Shown here one piece after another: positions 1 to 7,617 of a DNA stretch of 35,969 bases. This stretch comes from Phycisphaerales bacterium UBA3190 (GTDB lineage Bacteria > Planctomycetota > Phycisphaerae > Phycisphaerales > UBA1924): contig DEXG01000014.1 in the NCBI GenBank assembly GCA_002364005.1, positions 12,317 through 48,285 of the forward strand. The letters run 5' to 3'. The notes beneath the pieces were generated by a model that saw nothing but the letters and a program-made list of their open reading frames with translations, was not told where the DNA came from and made no database searches. A program made the translations under genes and the position numbers. Position 1 is the first letter of the stretch. Every line of letters begins with the position of its first letter.

Positions 1-132
1 GCTTCGCTCCACCCGTGGCTACACCCGTCGGCCCCTACGGGGCCGTTCGCTTTTGACACGCTCTACCGCGGCCTTGATCTTGAATGTACACAAGAAACGA
101 CTGCGTCATTCCGCGTCGCCTACCCCCTCGCC
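1..132. other. Left-edge non-coding stretch
   Basis: No convincing gene is visible before the signal peptidase stop codon. A small hairpin lies at 29-45 (arms CGGCCCC and GGGGCCG around TAC), followed by TTCGCTTTT on the plus strand. It could be a weak terminator for a plus-strand gene that ends left of the window, but the T run is interrupted and the loop is tight, so this is only a possibility. Confidence 0.3.
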
Positions 133-1791
133 TCACCAAATCCACCGCAACCGCCCAAAGTCCGGCGTAAGCAGCGGACCATCGTCGAGCGGGGCGGGGA
201 AGTAGACCACGAACGCCTTGCCGACGATCAGGTCACGGTTCACCGTGCCGGGCATGTTATCGATCTCTTCGCGGACCCACGGGTAGATCTCATTGTCGCG
301 CCACAGACGCGAGTCCTGCGAGTTCGCCGAGTTGTCGCCGCACATGAAGAACTGCTCGCCGTTGAGCGTGGGGAAGTAGTTCGGGTGCCCGCCGCGTGTG
401 GGCTGGCGGGGGCTCACCTGATAGGCGATGTCGCGTCGCACCCGCACATTGGTCACCCTGAACGCATCGCCCTCGAAATCCCATCGCAGACTCGGCGTGC
501 GGTAGACCCGGCTGTCGGCGAACACCCCAAGCGTCTCGTGCCCGTCGCCGGCATCGGGGTAGTCCTCAAGCTCGCCCCAGCTCATCCCCGTCGCAGCGGA
601 CGCACGCTGCGCCGGCGTCATCTCGTACGCGCCCGCTTTGGCACCACCCACAACCAGCTTGTCGTCGATGAACAACCACAGCGCCTGATCGATGTGCCAG
701 AACTCGACCCGCGCCCAATCGCCCGGGGCCACGGCATCGAAGCTCCCCTCGTCGAGCACGGTCCAGGGCATGTCCGGGCTATCGCTGTCTCGCAGCTCCA
801 CGCTCGCGGTGCCCGCGCTCAGATCGACACTGGCACGAAAGGTCATGCCGCGCGCTTCGACCGTGGGGTGAACGACCAGCTCGGACGCGCTCGACTGGAC
901 ATTCATCGAGAGCGCCAGATCCGCATCGGGGAATGGCCAGAACGCTCGGATGCTGCCGGGCGTATCGCTGCGATCAAACAGGTCGAACCCCTTGCGGGTC
1001 TGGTTGTAGGCGTTGCGATCGGTCAGCGGGCGAAGATCATTCCACACCAGCGAGGTTCGCCCGCTGCCCTCGTAGGTGTAGTCGCCGCCGTACTTCACGC
1101 CAGACCAGCCAGGGGTGGCCCCGCTCAGCGGCGCTTTGTATTCGATCACCGTGGGATCGTTCGGCGCGTAGGCCGAATCGAACACATCCTGCAGCATCTC
1201 ACGCTGAACACGCTCGGGCTTGCGCTGGACCTGCCAGTCATCGCCGGTCCACGCGTCCCAGCCCGTCGTCTCAGTCTGCCCCTCGACATACTGACGCGTG
1301 AACACATCGCCATCAACAAAGGCGATCTGCTCGCCGGGCAGCCCCACTAGACGCTTGATGTAGTTCTCGTGCGTGCCCGGGTTCTTGAAGACCACCACAT
1401 CCCATCGCTCGGGGTGGTGCAACCAGGGCAGGTACTTGAGCACGAACACACGATCACCCGCCGCCAGGCGACGGTCGTTCTGCTCGGTCAAGCGAAGCCC
1501 CGACATCGGGTCCTGCACCGCGACGCCCATCTGCGTGCGCACGGGCTCACTGGATCCACGCGGGTAGGTCCACGGGCCCACGGCCCAGTTGTACCCGCTC
1601 TCCTCGCCCTGCATCCGGATGTGCTTGCCCAGCAGCGTCGGGGCCATCGACCCGGTCGGGATCAGGAAGCCCTCGATCACGAAGCCACGAAACAGGAACG
1701 CGAGCATGAACGCGATGAGAAGGCTCGTCAGGGTCTCTTTGATCCCGACCGCCCCGTTGCTCTGCTTGCCCGCGTGCTGTTGATCTGTCAT
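133..1791 (-). CDS. lepB: Signal peptidase I (S26 family) with large inserted domain
   Basis: Membrane-bound serine/lysine protease that removes signal peptides from secreted proteins. An N-terminal membrane segment (about residues 20-40) precedes the catalytic serine motif GFLIPTGSMAPTL (Ser48). The general-base lysine is in ENYIKRLVGLPGEQ (Lys146), and the family's last box is GDNSANSQDSR (485-495). The 552 residues are far more than the 200-320 usual for the family. About 300 residues (165-465) separate the lysine box from the last box. Part of this insert (FIDDKLVVGG, near 375-383) looks like a concanavalin/laminin-G-type beta sandwich, which is inference. The ATG at 1791 is preceded by GGGGA at suitable spacing and lies 18 nt after ricT, so the two are probably co-transcribed. 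The family call is sure; the insert's role is unknown. Confidence 0.93.
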   Translation of the reverse strand: MTDQQHAGKQSNGAVGIKETLTSLLIAFMLAFLFRGFVIEGFLIPTGSMAPTLLGKHIRMQGEESGYNWAVGPWTYPRGSSEPVRTQMGVAVQDPMSGLRLTEQNDRRLAAGDRVFVLKYLPWLHHPERWDVVVFKNPGTHENYIKRLVGLPGEQIAFVDGDVFTRQYVEGQTETTGWDAWTGDDWQVQRKPERVQREMLQDVFDSAYAPNDPTVIEYKAPLSGATPGWSGVKYGGDYTYEGSGRTSLVWNDLRPLTDRNAYNQTRKGFDLFDRSDTPGSIRAFWPFPDADLALSMNVQSSASELVVHPTVEARGMTFRASVDLSAGTASVELRDSDSPDMPWTVLDEGSFDAVAPGDWARVEFWHIDQALWLFIDDKLVVGGAKAGAYEMTPAQRASAATGMSWGELEDYPDAGDGHETLGVFADSRVYRTPSLRWDFEGDAFRVTNVRVRRDIAYQVSPRQPTRGGHPNYFPTLNGEQFFMCGDNSANSQDSRLWRDNEIYPWVREEIDNMPGTVNRDLIVGKAFVVYFPAPLDDGPLLTPDFGRLRWIW

Positions 1792-1809
1792 GCGTCTGTC
1801 CCCGTGGTG

Positions 1810-3186
1810 CTACGCGTCGTTGGAGCCGCCTGAGTCGCCCGCACCGCCATTATTGGTGCCGCCCTCGCCCGAACCGCCGCGCCGTCTGCGACGCCGCTTC
1901 CGTTTCTTCTTCGGGCGATCTCCGCCGCTGCCTGCATCCGATTCTGCTTTCGGCGACGCATCAGGCCCGGAACCGCCCGCAGGGCCACCCGAGGATTTGC
2001 TGCCCTGATCTCCCTGGGTCGCGTTGCCACCCGAACCCGCGTTCTCGCCCTGCTCGCCTGTTCGGCGTCGCCGCCGGCGACGACGCTTCTTCTTGGTCGT
2101 CGGCGCTTCGCCGGTTGCTGGGCTCGGCTTGTCCTTGGGTGTCTCGCTTGTCGACGAGCGTTCGGGCTTGCGTGCCCGCTTGGTCTTGGTCCCGCGCGAC
2201 GAACCCGGCGCCGGACGCTCGGGCGCGGTCTTGAACTCGGGCGGGGTCAGGTTCTCGATCGGGAACGCCGCATCAGTGCCATCATCCAGACGCACCAGCG
2301 CCAGCTGGGTCAGGATCTGCGTGCTGATCACAATCCCATCGCCATCGGGCGTGCCCACACGCGACTTGCGGTGTGGCAGGTTCTTGCGCAACGCCTCGTA
2401 GGTCTCGTCCTCATAGCGCAGACAGCACATCAATCGCCCGCAACGACCCGAGATCTTCAACGGATCCAGCGTCGCCTTCTGCACCTTGGCGCTCTTCATG
2501 CTCACGGGCTTGAGCACCTTGAGGAAGTTCTTGCAGCAGCAGTACTGGCCGCACCGCTCATAATCCGCCGTGATGCGGGCCTCATCGCGGGCACCGACCT
2601 GACGAAGCTCGACCTTGGTGCCGAACTCCTGCTGCAGGTCCTGCACCAGATCACGAAAATCGATCCGGTCCTCGGCTCCGAAGTAGACCACCACCCGCTC
2701 GCCGCCCAGCAGCGGCTCGGCCTCGATGACCTGCATGGGCAGCCCGGACCGCTCGACATGCCGCTTGGCGACGATGCGCATCTCGTTCTTCTGCTGCTCG
2801 AGCTTCTCCTGGGCGTTCAGGTCGTCCGGCGTTGCGATTCGCAGCACCTTGCCCCGCTCGTAGAACGGGTACTGACGCCCGCCGCTGTTCTCAATGTACT
2901 CGAGCATCTCCTTGCGGCTGACGCTCTTGCTGCACCCAGAGTTGGGGCAGGTGCTCGTGAGCATCTCCCCGATCTCGGTGCCACGATGGGTCTTGACGAC
3001 CAGCTTGGAGCCACACCCGGGCTTGGCCTCCCCGGTATAGGGGAACTCGCCGACCATGCGCATGTACCCGAAGCGCACCACGATGCTCGTGGGCGCGTTG
3101 AGCCGCTCATAGGCCTCCCGGTCCTCCTTCTCCTTGAGATAGGTGGCCAGGTCTTCTTCGAACTGAGGCAGCGGGTGGATGGGCAC
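1810..3186 (-). CDS. ricT: RicT/YaaT-like PSP1-domain protein with basic C-terminal tail
   Basis: PSP1-domain protein resembling RicT, which in Bacillus forms an Fe-S-containing complex that assists RNase Y-dependent RNA maturation. The conserved part spans about residues 30-320. Its cysteine clusters match the family: RCGQYCCCKNF (211-221) and SGRCGRLMCCLRYE (246-259), plus additional cysteines at 58, 80 and 85. The last 135 residues are low complexity: Gly/Ser/Asn-rich stretches around two basic tracts, KKK plus eight Arg at 365-375 and KKKRK plus six Arg at 426-436. Such tails suggest RNA or ribosome binding, which is inference. The gene lies 18 nt upstream of lepB. The biochemical role outside Firmicutes is not established, so the symbol rests on domain similarity. 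Confidence 0.85.
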   Translation of the reverse strand: MPIHPLPQFEEDLATYLKEKEDREAYERLNAPTSIVVRFGYMRMVGEFPYTGEAKPGCGSKLVVKTHRGTEIGEMLTSTCPNSGCSKSVSRKEMLEYIENSGGRQYPFYERGKVLRIATPDDLNAQEKLEQQKNEMRIVAKRHVERSGLPMQVIEAEPLLGGERVVVYFGAEDRIDFRDLVQDLQQEFGTKVELRQVGARDEARITADYERCGQYCCCKNFLKVLKPVSMKSAKVQKATLDPLKISGRCGRLMCCLRYEDETYEALRKNLPHRKSRVGTPDGDGIVISTQILTQLALVRLDDGTDAAFPIENLTPPEFKTAPERPAPGSSRGTKTKRARKPERSSTSETPKDKPSPATGEAPTTKKKRRRRRRRRTGEQGENAGSGGNATQGDQGSKSSGGPAGGSGPDASPKAESDAGSGGDRPKKKRKRRRRRRGGSGEGGTNNGGAGDSGGSNDA

Positions 3187-3249
3187 GGTGTTTCGCGTTG
3201 TGAGTCAATCGGGACAGGGGCTGTACGCAACGCCCTGGGCAAACAGACT

Positions 3250-3573
3250 CTAGGGTCGCCCCGTGGCCCGGGCACGGGCCCGCTCAAACAGGGCCGCCAG
3301 GTTCTCGCGTTCGAGCAACTGCAACCCCAGATTCCGATCGCTGCGGTAGACCATGAGTGCTTCCTGACTCGAGTCGACAACCACGAGGATCTCGTCGTTG
3401 CCGCCGTCGCTGGTCATCATGGCGTACGCGCCGCTGCTGATGGCCATCTCGGCCCGAGCGGACGAATCCAGCAGCCCCGCGCCCTGCACGAGAATGAGCG
3501 CCGCCAGTACCCCGGCGCTGACCCAGAGCCAGCCGCCGTTGCGTTGCACGCGTTGTGTTTGTGTATCTGTCAT
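3250..3573 (-). CDS. Small single-pass membrane protein
   Basis: Not a family I recognise. The start is set at the ATG at 3573 because AGGAG lies 6 nt upstream; the open frame extends further but without a ribosome site. The 107 residues have a short polar N terminus, one hydrophobic segment (about 15-33, WLWVSAGVLAALILVQGAG) and a C-terminal exported part. That part contains DEILVVVDSSQEALMVYR, resembling one beta-propeller-like strand pair, and ends in a charged helix. It follows the similar gene at 3587-3919 after 13 nt, so the two are almost certainly one transcript. Their similar layout and closely matching VVDSSQ and VLDSAN stretches suggest partner proteins or an old duplication. Confidence 0.75.
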   Translation of the reverse strand: MTDTQTQRVQRNGGWLWVSAGVLAALILVQGAGLLDSSARAEMAISSGAYAMMTSDGGNDEILVVVDSSQEALMVYRSDRNLGLQLLERENLAALFERARARATGRP

Positions 3574-3586
3574 GGCAGGCTCCTGT

Positions 3587-3919
3587 TTATCGATCGGGAT
3601 CGCTGTTGGCATCACGCACGAGGTCCCGGAACCCCACACCCTCGAGACTCTTGCTGCTGTCGTTCCACCGCAACGCGACCAGCTGACGATTCGCAGAATC
3701 GAGCACATAGACCGTGCTGGCGTTATCACCCAGCGTCTCGCCACCCACGAGGGCATACTCACCACGCACGCGGGGGTTCTGGATCTCGCCTCGGATCTGG
3801 GCCCCGACATCGGGCGCCAGCATCACGGTGCCAAGCACCAGCAGCAAAAACAGGTTCAGCACCACCAGCCCGGATCGCTTCGATCTCGGCACGGCGGTGC
3901 CTGTGTCATTGGTCTTCAT
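3587..3919 (-). CDS. Small exported or membrane-anchored protein, partner of 3250-3573
   Basis: Unknown family of 110 residues. The ATG at 3919 (MKTNDTGTAV) is preferred over the upstream in-frame ATGs because GGAG sits 6 nt before it. A hydrophobic segment (LVVLNLFLLLVLGTVML, about 18-34) is either a signal anchor or a signal peptide ending near GAQ. The exported part contains STVYVLDSANRQLVALRWND, the same sort of strand pair as in the downstream gene. Together they look like a two-gene unit encoding small envelope proteins, transcribed towards ricT. The function is unknown. Confidence 0.75.
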   Translation of the reverse strand: MKTNDTGTAVPRSKRSGLVVLNLFLLLVLGTVMLAPDVGAQIRGEIQNPRVRGEYALVGGETLGDNASTVYVLDSANRQLVALRWNDSSKSLEGVGFRDLVRDANSDPDR

Positions 3920-4109
3920 ATTCATCTCCATCAGCCCGGGATGGCGCGCTCATCGCGTCGATTCACCCATCGGCTGCACCCAGATATACCACAACCGGCC
4001 CGCCCCGGTTCGACGCGCGTGCCAAAGACAGGGCCACAGCCCCATGAATCACACCAGATTCACATCGTTCCTTGCCCGCAGACAACTCGCCACGGTCCGG
4101 CCCGTCAGG

Positions 4110-4364
4110 TCAGTCCTGATGCCCGCGCTTCGACTTGAGCGTCGCAACGACGATCACCAGACCGGCCAGCAGCAGCGCCACACCCAGCACGATGAACTTC
4201 GGGCCGCTCGGCGGCTCCTGGGTCGTCGGCGGCCGCAGCGGCTCGTCCTGTGCCAGCGCCTGGCTCGTGCTGAGTGTCATCAGCATCGACAGCAACAGCA
4301 CACTCAACGCCGAGCTTCGGCGAATGATCGATCGGCACACACGCTCAGCAAACATGGTCTTCAT
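4110..4364 (-). CDS. Small membrane protein with signal peptide and C-terminal TM segment
   Basis: Unknown function, 84 residues. An N-terminal signal-like segment (SALSVLLLSMLMTLSTSQALAQ, cleavage plausible after ALA) is followed by a Pro-rich linker. A second hydrophobic helix (KFIVLGVALLLAGLVIVVAT) and a basic tail (LKSKRGHQD) follow. The mature protein would therefore be anchored by its C-terminal helix with a short cytoplasmic tail. The ATG at 4364 has no Shine-Dalgarno sequence, but a promoter-like element ends exactly 6 nt upstream (4371-4399), suggesting a leaderless mRNA. A second in-frame ATG occurs three codons later. Confidence 0.65.
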   Translation of the reverse strand: MKTMFAERVCRSIIRRSSALSVLLLSMLMTLSTSQALAQDEPLRPPTTQEPPSGPKFIVLGVALLLAGLVIVVATLKSKRGHQD

Positions 4365-4370
4365 GCACCC

Positions 4371-4399
4371 ACGCTACACCGCAGACACCCCCGCATCAA
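4371..4399 (-). promoter_or_regulatory. Putative promoter placing the 4364 start at +1
   Basis: On the minus strand, TTGATG (4394-4399) is followed after 17 nt by TAGCGT (4371-4376), and the ATG begins 6 nt further on. The -35 matches 4 of 6 consensus positions and the -10 only 3 of 6. The spacing is ideal and the same 6-nt gap recurs at other genes here, which is the main support. Confidence 0.35.
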
Positions 4400-4436
4400 G
4401 CGCCAAACACCCAACAAGCCGCATTGACCCACCACA

Positions 4437-5048
4437 TCAGCACAGCGGCTCAAACACCGGTTCACGAACAAACCCCGTGCGAATCAGCGCCCCTTCTGAC
4501 CAACCCGACACCCCAAACGGCCTGCTCAATCGCTCAAAGTCCTCCCGACTCAGGCTCATCGTCCCCCACTTGCGGCTCCGTATCCGCATCACGCGGCAAT
4601 AGCTCTCCACATCAATGCACCGCATCGTGTACCAACGCCCCTTGTTCACCACCGTCTCCACAAACAACCCGTCCGGAGGCACATCGTCACACCAATACAA
4701 AAACACGAACATCGGCTCGAACGATGGCCCAAACAACGCCCCCCAGCGACGCAACGCATCAATATCGTCGAGCGTGACCCAAGACTCCATGCGCGGCTTG
4801 GCCGGCCGCCCGTCCTTGAGCTGAATCCGAGGCAGCTTGCGGCCCTTCACCTCAACAAGCAGGTTCCCACCCTCGCCATAGATCACGAAATCAAAGTTCT
4901 TGAGCTTGCCGGCCTCGCCGACACGATCCCGAGCCACCCGCTCGGGCAGCAGCGACTTCTTCGCCTCATCAACCGAGATGTACGGGATGCGCTGATCACG
5001 AAGAAAACGCTCGAAAGCGTGCTCGTAATGGTGACGACGCTGCGCCAT
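4437..5048 (-). CDS. HYExAFE family protein, nuclease-like fold
   Basis: The N terminus carries HYEHAFE (residues 7-13), the signature naming the HYExAFE family, which I know from planctomycetes. Downstream, NFDFVIYGEGGNLLVEVKGRK (51-71) has the Asp53...Glu66-x-Lys68 pattern of PD-(D/E)XK nuclease-fold proteins, so a DNA- or RNA-cleaving role is plausible but unproven. The 203 residues have no signal peptide or membrane segment, so it is likely cytoplasmic. The gene begins 20 nt after the hydrolase stop codon. There is no Shine-Dalgarno sequence; a good promoter overlaps the end of the hydrolase gene and would start transcription at the ATG. It therefore may be transcribed independently. The family is fairly sure; the activity is unknown. 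Confidence 0.85.
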   Translation of the reverse strand: MAQRRHHYEHAFERFLRDQRIPYISVDEAKKSLLPERVARDRVGEAGKLKNFDFVIYGEGGNLLVEVKGRKLPRIQLKDGRPAKPRMESWVTLDDIDALRRWGALFGPSFEPMFVFLYWCDDVPPDGLFVETVVNKGRWYTMRCIDVESYCRVMRIRSRKWGTMSLSREDFERLSRPFGVSGWSEGALIRTGFVREPVFEPLC

Positions 5049-5054
5049 ATCCCG

Positions 5055-5084
5055 ATCATATCACAAACTCAGTCCCGTTGTAAA
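5055..5084 (-). promoter_or_regulatory. Putative promoter for leaderless HYExAFE mRNA
   Basis: On the minus strand TTTACA (5079-5084) and TATGAT (5055-5060) are separated by 18 nt, each matching 5 of 6 consensus bases. The ATG at 5048 starts 6 nt after the -10, so transcription would begin at or next to the A of the start codon. The element overlaps the 3' end of the hydrolase gene. Confidence 0.5.
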
Positions 5085-6220
5085 CGGTCCCGAACGATCT
5101 CAATCGCAGGCGGCTCCGGCGCATCGGGCCAGCCCTGACGGGCCCGCACCGCTTCATTCAGCTCGATTGTCCGCACCATCGAGCGATGGTTCGCGTGGAC
5201 CTCGATCACCTCGTCGGCCCCCTCCATCACGGCCGACGACACGGGCACCACCCCATCGCCAAGCTCCCGCCCAAGGCGATCGACCTCGTCGAGCACCACC
5301 CCCGCCTGATCCTCGCCCAGCAGATCCCGCAACGCCGCCCGGGCCGATGCTGAGCCGACTGTCCCCGCCAGCGTGCTCGGCTCATCGGTCCGCGCCACCA
5401 CGCAGATCACTCGCAGGCCCTCGGGCATGGACCGTGCATTCAGGTCCTGCAAAAACGCCGAGCCGGGCAAGAGATCGATCCCCGCCTGCCCCGATCCATC
5501 CTTGAGATACCCCAGCAGACGCCTCGGGTCCAGGTCGTCCGATTGGGCCCAGCGCTGCACCTGCTCACGCGCCTCGGCCACCCCACGCAAACGGGCCCAA
5601 GGCGATCCGCCGTGGGGTGTGCCCAGCGTAATCATCGTCTCCACACGCAGTGAACCCGCGCCATACCCATCCCGGGTCAACCAATCGCGTGCGACCAGCC
5701 CCCCCATCGAATGGCACACCAGATCCAGTTCGCGCACGCCGTGGACTTCGAGCTGCCCCAGCGCGAAGCCGAACTCGTCGGCACTCATGGTGACCGCCTG
5801 ATCGTTGGCATAATCGAATCGCAGCACCGTGTGCCCGTCTTGGGCAAGTGCTGGCGCCAGCTGGTCCCAGATCCCGCCGGGCTCGTCAAGGCCGTGGATC
5901 AATAGGACCACACGCTCGCCGATCTGTTCATCCTCACCCATGCGCACCCAAGCGTCGAGCGCGGGTTCATAGCGACGCACCCCATGCCCGAGCTGTTCAG
6001 GGTCAGTGCCGACCTGCCCGAAAACCGCGACCACACCCTGGGTGATGCTCGTCACACCCCCGACGATCGCCTGGGCCGATGCCTGATCCAACCGCTCACG
6101 CCCACCGTTCGCCCCAACCAGCAACGCCCCGCCCAGAGCCGCGATGGTCAGCAGCACCGTGATCGCGCCCAGCGTGATGCGTCGGCGGCGGGATAATCCT
6201 GATTCTGATGCCGGCCTCAT
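5069..6220 (-). CDS. Alpha/beta-hydrolase, triacylglycerol lipase/esterase-like, membrane-anchored
   Basis: Serine hydrolase of the alpha/beta fold. Basic residues 11-14 and a hydrophobic segment (about 15-37) anchor or export the protein, leaving the enzyme outside the cytoplasm. The oxyanion region is VVLLIHGLDEPGG (104-116), the nucleophile elbow is CHSMGG (Ser171), and TLGTPHGGSPWA (198-209) is typical of lipases and acyltransferases. GDGVVPVSS (Asp322) and VHANHRSM (His345) are likely to complete the triad. The start codon overlaps the mlaD stop codon (ATGA), so it is translationally coupled to the lipid-transport gene. That coupling makes a lipid or phospholipid substrate in the envelope likely, which is inference. 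It could equally be a lipase-like esterase of other specificity. Confidence 0.85.
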   Translation of the reverse strand: MRPASESGLSRRRRITLGAITVLLTIAALGGALLVGANGGRERLDQASAQAIVGGVTSITQGVVAVFGQVGTDPEQLGHGVRRYEPALDAWVRMGEDEQIGERVVLLIHGLDEPGGIWDQLAPALAQDGHTVLRFDYANDQAVTMSADEFGFALGQLEVHGVRELDLVCHSMGGLVARDWLTRDGYGAGSLRVETMITLGTPHGGSPWARLRGVAEAREQVQRWAQSDDLDPRRLLGYLKDGSGQAGIDLLPGSAFLQDLNARSMPEGLRVICVVARTDEPSTLAGTVGSASARAALRDLLGEDQAGVVLDEVDRLGRELGDGVVPVSSAVMEGADEVIEVHANHRSMVRTIELNEAVRARQGWPDAPEPPAIEIVRDRLQRD

Positions 6221-7560
6221 GGGGTTGGCTTTGGTGAACCGGTGCGGAGTCTTTCAAGCAACGCCCGCTCGGCCTCGCTGTATCGCTGGTAGGCCTCGTC
6301 GACCACGCCGGCGATCTTCCGGATCTCTTCGATCGCCTGCGTATCTCCGCCCGACTGGGTCGCCTGAGCCAGAGCCGCGTCGAGCGCCTCGGAGGCCACA
6401 CGCAGATCGGACACAGAACTGGCGTAGGTGCGGGCCGCCTCGTAAATCGGCTCACGCCGGAGATCATCCTCGCTGGGCTTCTTGAGCAGACGCCAGGGCT
6501 GGGCACGCAGCTCTTCGACAAACAGCTTGCCCTGCACCCCGATATCCCGCGTGGAATCGAGCGTCGCGGCGATCTTGGGCTTGTTGGTCAGCAGGATGCC
6601 GTTGGCGTTCTCCGCCACATCCCGATACGACCCGAGCGCCAGCGTGCCCTTGTCGAGCAGCTCGTTGACCTGCTCCATCGTCTCGAGCTTGAAACGCTCG
6701 GTGGTGGCGTTCACATTCTCCAGGATGCTCGCGACCTTCTCGCGGTTGTCCTCGATCAACGACTTGGCCTCGCTGATCGTTGCCTGCGCATCGCTGATGA
6801 CCGGCTCGATCTTCTTGGCCGCGTCATCGGTGCTGGCCAGGATCGAATCGACCCGCGACGACCAGCCGTCCTCGGCATTGAGGTTCTCGCTGAATGTCCG
6901 GATATTGGCCAGCGTGCTGCGCCCATCATCGACGCCCTGCCCGAACTCGGGCTCGAGCTGCAGGGCCATGCGCTTCATCGTCTCGGAGACCTCGCCCACA
7001 TTGGCCGAGATCTGGCGAACCTCGTGGATCGTCTCCTTCATCGCCAGCGCTTCCTCGGTCGTGAAACCAAGCTGCGTCAGGATCGACGGCGCGAATCGGC
7101 CACGCATCGCCTCACCCGGATCAAGCGTGATGTTGGCATCCACGGGACCGCCCTCGTATCCCCCGCTGCCGGGCGATGCGATGTTGATACGCGACACGCC
7201 GCCAAGCAGAGGCAGCGTCAGGTCCGCGTACGCGTCCTCGTACAGCACCAGATCGCTGCTCAGCGCCACGACCACCCGGTGCGATCGCACGATCTCGACT
7301 CCCGTCTCGGGGTCACGCTCGGCGCTGGTATCGATTGATTTTACCTTGCCCACGCTCAGCCCGCCGAAGGTCACCTCGGCCCCGGGCTGAAGCCCCGCGA
7401 CCCCCACGCTGGTGGGGAAGTGCACGAGGTAGTCTGTCCGCTTGACGAAGCGGTCCTGCACATCCGAGAGCGTGAAAGCGATGAAGACCGCGAGCACGAT
7501 GCTCAGGATCAGAAACAGCCCCGCGACCACATTGTTTCGGCTGACCAGTTGCATGCTCAT
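6217..7560 (-). CDS. mlaD: MlaD-like MCE-domain protein
   Basis: Periplasmic substrate-binding component of an Mla-type lipid transporter. One N-terminal membrane helix (NVVAGLFLILSIVLAVFIAFTL) is followed by the MCE/MlaD domain, with the typical TSVGVAGLQPGAEVTFGGLSVGKV. A long, largely helical and coiled-coil C-terminal region follows, so the protein (447 residues) is much longer than the 180-residue E. coli MlaD. It resembles the longer MCE proteins, which form tunnels or needles across the periplasm. The start is placed at 7560, where AGGGG precedes the ATG, instead of the upstream ATG at 7584. It follows mlaF by 57 nt and overlaps the hydrolase start by 4 nt. It implies a diderm envelope. 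Confidence 0.87.
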   Translation of the reverse strand: MSMQLVSRNNVVAGLFLILSIVLAVFIAFTLSDVQDRFVKRTDYLVHFPTSVGVAGLQPGAEVTFGGLSVGKVKSIDTSAERDPETGVEIVRSHRVVVALSSDLVLYEDAYADLTLPLLGGVSRINIASPGSGGYEGGPVDANITLDPGEAMRGRFAPSILTQLGFTTEEALAMKETIHEVRQISANVGEVSETMKRMALQLEPEFGQGVDDGRSTLANIRTFSENLNAEDGWSSRVDSILASTDDAAKKIEPVISDAQATISEAKSLIEDNREKVASILENVNATTERFKLETMEQVNELLDKGTLALGSYRDVAENANGILLTNKPKIAATLDSTRDIGVQGKLFVEELRAQPWRLLKKPSEDDLRREPIYEAARTYASSVSDLRVASEALDAALAQATQSGGDTQAIEEIRKIAGVVDEAYQRYSEAERALLERLRTGSPKPTP

Positions 7561-7617
7561 GTCGTACCCCTGCCCGTGACGCATCGTGCGAACGGGCGAT
7601 TCAGTATCATCTCTGTA

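Noticed and set aside
385..1350. Plus-strand ORF of 321 residues over lepB
   Set aside because: Shadow frame of the signal peptidase gene; the antisense frame has Arg/His/Ala/Pro-rich composition typical of GC-rich shadows.
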